NCBI GenBank assembly: GCA_963922205.1 | Contig: CAWUHX010000398.1 | Coordinates: 1 to 64,000, forward strand | DNA length: 64,000 nt | Direction of reading: 5' to 3' | From: Romanomermis culicivorax | Lineage: Eukaryota > Nematoda > Enoplea > Mermithida > Mermithidae | Part shown: one piece after another, positions 60,301-64,000 of the stretch | Layout of the letters: each line of letters starts with the position of its first letter | Numbering within the stretch: position 1 is the stretch's first letter | Translations under genes and position numbers: made by a program | Notes under the pieces: model-generated | Database searches by the model: none | Told to the model about the DNA's origin: nothing | The model's input: only the letters and a program-made list of their open reading frames with translations

Positions 60301-62345
60301 ACGTTGTCATTTGATGCATTGATAAAAATGATTTTTATTCTTCACAGCGAATTTTTTTGCATTGGTCAAAAACAATGCGAAGGGAGAAAAAAATTTACGT
60401 TGAATATCAAGAAGATTCCAACGCTGTTACCTGCAAAATTTTGAAACCATTTCCTGTAGTATATGATAAACACATCTTGAAAAGCAACTTTTGTACATGT
60501 CGATGTGGATGGGCTAAATAAGCGTTTTGTAATAAAAACAAATCAAAACATTGGATTTTTAAGAAATCAATCAGTAATGTTTTTCTACACATTTGCCTTC
60601 TTTTTCAAACACCCACTTGCTCTTTGGGATCCATAACATTTCTTCTGCACGTTTCTCTTGCATATTCCGTGAGCGGTAACTGATCAAATATACAGGTTAC
60701 AAATTCCTGCCCATAATCCCCATATATTTTTCTGGTCATATCACATATTTTCGAAATTGCTCTGCCTACCAGAGAAGCTACCACCAAAATTGGCGCAGAC
60801 TGGTTTTTCTTTTTTTCAATGGTGAACAACTTTATCCTGGGGTGAAGTAAACTTACCCAATTGTCGATGAAGTGATCCTGTGATTGATACCTTAAATCTA
60901 ACACCATTTTGTGGATACCGAAATAAATTTTGTCACTGATCAAGGGTATCGGGGGGAGAGCTGTCCAAGGGTTACTGTTTATAACGGGATAAATTGACCT
61001 GCCTTTGATGAATACGACTCTTAAGCCCGGTGCTTAGCGAGCAAATTTACGCTGAGCGTGCTCACCGAGCATGCTCGGCAAGTTTCTCCGAGCACAGCTC
61101 TGAGCATGCTGGCCAAGCATACCCGGAGATGTTCAACAAGTAGCTTGCTCGTCAAGCATGCTCAGTGTTGGTTCATACTTCGCGAGCGAATTTTTCCCCT
61201 AAAACGCATACTTATGAATATCTCTTTACATGAATGAACCATAAAATCAAAACATTGAATACCTAATTCTTCCTGAATTTCTTTGAAGGCACTTTATTTT
61301 TTCCTAACATCGGCGTAATCAGGGGTTTAAACGTTCCACAGGAATTCTTTTTCACGAACAAGTTCAATAAGTTGAAATTTTTCATCATCCGATAACTTTC
61401 TTCGAATAGGCATGGAAAAAACTTCACAGCAAAAAACCACAAATCTACAAATAAATCTAGCGATTGGCGATGTATTGAACTTGACTTGGTACGGTACCTG
61501 ATCCTACCCGACATTTTTTTGCTCTGAGCCGAAAGAGGAAAAAGACTCTAGACGTTACCCCTTATCTTGGATGCATCTATGCATTGAGGGTCCCTGGCCC
61601 AACCGGGTTATCCTACTACCGGAAATTTTCGACCTTGGCTTTGCGTTCCACAGGCGTTTTCGGAGCCTAAGCGTAAGCCTAAGGAGAATGCTAAGCCGGA
61701 TACTGAGATCCCAAAATCAAAAAATTTTGTAGTAGGATAACGAGGTTGGCCCGACAATGTGACTTTTTCCTTCAATGCATAATAACACAATGGTTGATGA
61801 ATAATTTTTGGCCTTCACCTGCTGAAAAAGTATGCTTAAAAATCGTTCAATTTCCCTAATTCATGAAGAATTGTGCAACAATATCATATTCGAAGCAATG
61901 ATATGGTGTCCAAAACTTTTTAAGATGAAATACTATTTCAAATTGAGTTTTCTACTGTTTCTATAGTGTTCAAAAAGTTATATAGTGAAACCTTCCTGTG
62001 GACAATGTGGTACCGATGTTGGTCATTCTTCAGTTTACAAGTACTTTATGAAAAAGAAACAAAAATAATTTTTGTACCTGAGAGAAAGTTTTCAAGTAGC
62101 AGTTTTTGTGATAAAGCAAAAAAATGAAATTTTAAGCAAACATTTTTTGTACAGACAAGAAGAGCATACCATCTTTGGCTATCATTCCAGGTTTCTTGAT
62201 CTATTTTCAATAATCCTAGATCCTTTAATTTTTGTTTTTTGCCTTGAATGAGAGACAGATTTTGTTTATTAATCATTTCTCTGTCTCGCTTCATTCTCGT
62301 TTCTCGAAACAGTAATGGATATTTAAAAGCAATAAAATGAACCAT
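57324..62345 (-). CDS. Moulting-cycle (MLT-10-like) family protein, three exons modelled
   Basis: Exons on the minus strand: 62345-62170, 60974-60613, 58957-57324. The joins use GTATGC donor with TTATAAACAG acceptor, and GTGTTT donor with CTGATTCTAG acceptor; phases agree and the joined length is 2,172 bp, 723 codons. Exon 2 carries NPWTALPPIP and HPRIKLFTIEKKKNQ; exon 3 carries helical text, GGTTLTTYLLAPQ, and a tail of about 20 five-residue (V/I)LSPx units ending in a run of six arginines and RRFLKKFLR. REKR before the tail is a possible furin site. This layout (moulting-cycle domain then LSP repeats) is that of MLT-10 relatives, secreted hypodermal proteins needed for cuticle moulting in Caenorhabditis. 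No signal peptide is seen in exon 1, so one more upstream exon is likely; the start given is provisional, and the 58957 acceptor is weak. Confidence 0.75.
59873..60523 (+). pseudogene. Maverick/Polinton-type DNA polymerase B fragment
   Basis: The plus strand, opposite to the host gene, holds the C-terminal part of a protein-primed family B polymerase. From 59873 the text VSATYRQHNDFAEVMDNTN is followed, after a shift near 60000, by LKLYSYIDWLKSQELYFDTDSI, which carries palm motif C as FDTDS, then LSEMTNKLHEY and ITEFSSGGCENYAQ (family EFvSGGPKNYAY). At 60377-60523 come KKIYVEYQEDSNAV and VVYDKHILKSNF, the end of such polymerases. Two frameshifts and a 43-bp local duplication make it dead. Linear-plasmid or adenoviral-type polymerases share these motifs; Polinton is the likely source in a nematode genome. 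It lies inside intron 2 of the moulting-cycle gene. Confidence 0.65.
60198..60280 (+). repeat. Two tandem copies of a 43-bp unit
   Basis: GGAGGTTGTGAAAATTATGC followed by TCAAGGTGATCAATCAAGGT occurs at 60198 and again at 60241, inside the polymerase fragment. Confidence 0.85.
61020..61195. mobile_element. Palindrome-rich miniature element, copy 1
   Basis: A cluster of CGAGCATGCTCGG-type palindromes lies between AAGCCCGG (61024) and GGTTCATACTTCGCGAGCG (about 61170-61190). A related unit lies at 62640-62865, ending CAAGTATGAACCGGGCTTC. It sits in intron 1 of the moulting-cycle gene, just upstream of the exon 2 acceptor. Confidence 0.55.
61263..61413 (-). pseudogene. MADF-domain protein, first-exon fossil
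   Basis: From ATG at 61413 one minus-strand frame reads MPIRRKLSDDEKFQLIELV, EKEFLWNV, a stop, TPDYADVRKK, a stop, then SAFKEIQEELG, which is the start of a MADF (Myb/SANT-like, Adf-1 type) DNA-binding domain: LIe-V-e-p-LWd---pdYkd---k--aW-eIa-eL. A GTATTC donor follows directly at 61262, as if this were a first exon. Two in-frame stops make it a pseudogene. MADF proteins are encoded by host genes and also accompany PIF/Harbinger transposons; the origin is open. Confidence 0.7.
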
Positions 62346-62639
62346 TTCTCATTTTCAATGTTTTTTTACACTAATTAATAAGCAAGCATGTAACATGGCG
62401 AATATGTGCTTGTGTTACACTCTATGAATTGAACATATTTTGTTACCCTTGACCTGGTTTGCTAGAGGTCTCCGACCCGACTTGGTACTTTTGCTGCCTG
62501 ACCCGACCCGATATTCTGCGGCCCGATATATCCCTACTACCGATCGATCAGAGGGTGCAAATTTTTTTTTGTTTGAATTATTTGGTTTTTCTTGCAAATT
62601 TTTGCAAAATTTTTTGGAATAAATTAGCCCAGTTAGGGG

Positions 62640-62865
62640 CGTGCCTACTTATAACATGTGTTGCTCGCCGAGCATGCTCGGAAAAGAAAAATGTTCTATG
62701 CCGGCAAGCAAATTTTTTTTGTGCTTGGGGTTCTGCTCGCTGACCAAATATTTGTTCGCCGAGCATTGCTTGGCGAAGAGCCTGCTCGGCGCTGTGCTCG
62801 CCGAGCATCGCCGTGCCCTGGGCATGCTCGTGGAGCAACGAGCACAAGTATGAACCGGGCTTCAG
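62640..62865. mobile_element. Palindrome-rich miniature element, copy 2
   Basis: Contains repeated GCTCGCCGAGCATGCTCGG-type palindromes (62664, 62757, 62798) and ends AAGTATGAACCGGGCTTC, the inverse of the AAGCCCGG and TTCATACTT pieces of copy 1. It lies upstream of the moulting-cycle gene. Confidence 0.55.
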
Positions 62866-64000
62866 ATGGAGAAGTGTTCGTGATTCAGTTAGTCCTCCTA
62901 TGTGCACTCTCACCTACCTTTTAAATACGATTGGCAGCAAACCAGCGACAAATACATGATTAAAAACACTGCTTCATTAAAAATAATCCGCGTAGAGAAC
63001 ATGTTGCAAAAATAACACTATTTCAAGTAATACATCAATGTCTATAACCAGAACTTTGAATAAGACCAACTATTTTTTTCGTGGTTTGACCTGTATATTT
63101 TTTTAATAAAATAAGACAATATTTTGAAATTTCAGTTTGTCAAACGCTTTTTGTCTTATTGTACAGGAAGGAAATGTAGTCAAAATTTAATTTCCCAATC
63201 ACAAAATTAATAAAATCGGATTACGATAGGTTATCGAAAAATGTTCTCTTGCATCCCTTGCAATCTGGACTCCAAATCTCGAAAAAATTTTGATATGAAT
63301 AAAGGTATAAAATGCTGTTTGTAAAATAAAAAATAACACAAATATGTACGTACATACTTGAAATCATTCGAAGAAAGCTTTTACTGCAGAAATTTTTACT
63401 CAGAAAATTTCTGAGGCTCAGATGGATGACTTCAGAAATGTTGGAAATTTACTAACAGTAGCAGTCATCCCACATTTGTGCAAAATTGGTCATTGAGCCA
63501 AGCCGCAATGCAACCAGAAAAAGAGTGATTTATCATTCTTTATAATTTTCTGTGCTGTGTGCGTGACGTTTCCAATAATAAAAATGATTATTGTTCTGTT
63601 TACGCCCAGTAAACAGGGATGACACCAGCAAACAGAATTTATTTATGTAATTAATTATTATTATTATTCATTACCTACGTTTTATAAGCGTATGTGGGCG
63701 CCTGATATTGGGTACCATGGGCACTACCAAGGACGACCCGCCATTTTCGGATACTACTATAGCGAATGTTGATAGCCTTATGTGGTAGCTTGCAAGAAGT
63801 ATCTGGGGAAATCCTGTTACCTTTTCAATTGCAAAGTTATAACAAATTTAGCTTAGGCTGTGACTGAGGGTTGTATTAAGCTGCTAGCAAACTGTTGCAC
63901 TGTATTTAACTGTTGTTAGTAGGAAACTCTATTGAGTAGCCTCCAGCAATGTACAAACCAATGCTTACTTTGTCAAAGATGAGGTTAAATCTTGCATGAA
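62866..64000. other. Non-genic right edge
   Basis: Contains a short ATT run near 63655-63670. No gene recognised; an upstream exon of the moulting-cycle gene could lie here but I could not identify one. Confidence 0.4.

Noticed and set aside
62440-62924. Overlapping short frames around the right-hand palindromes
   Set aside because: They are translations of the GCTCGGCGAGC palindromes and differ completely between frames.

Overview
The window looks like an AT-rich, repeat-dense intergenic stretch of a nematode nuclear genome. The main evidence is a minus-strand gene of the moulting-cycle (MLT-10-like) family at 57324-62345, a family I know only from nematodes. Supporting signs are a single-exon seven-helix receptor of chemoreceptor type (6191-7126) and splice acceptors of the TTTTCAG type. 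I cannot name the species.

Host genes are few. The receptor lies near the left end, the moulting-cycle gene (three exons modelled) near the right end, and an orphan cysteine-rich terminal exon lies at 52111-52364 with a decayed inverted relative at 20000-20248. Almost everything else is mobile DNA or repeats. Regions 10190-19520 and 42340-48980 are an old collinear direct duplication. The copies differ by insertions: copy 1 holds a 1.7-kb GC-rich hexamer array, a fossil PIF/Harbinger element and a 359-bp miniature LTR element; copy 2 holds several TA-flanked miniature elements. A Mutator-like (MULE) element with TIRs built of short tandem repeats lies at 23982-25910, and three foldback elements of similar build lie at 50502-56726, the first with a perfect 8-bp target duplication.

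The centre (26240-39723) is a stack of Ty3/gypsy LTR retrotransposon copies, all reading on the minus strand. It comprises an older decayed copy (27070-29232), a younger but still broken gag-PR-RT-RNaseH-IN set (32417-38366) with LTR, PBS and PPT, and between them a block (29233-31860) of interrupted minus-strand coding sequence that I cannot assign to any retroelement domain. Both copies appear to lack the RT catalytic core. A 2-kb nested palindrome follows at 39916-41947.

The moulting-cycle gene has two large introns filled with fossils: a Maverick/Polinton-type DNA polymerase B fragment in one, and a MADF-domain pseudogene plus a palindromic miniature element in the other. All homology statements come from reading motifs by eye; no database search was run, and percentage identities were not computed.
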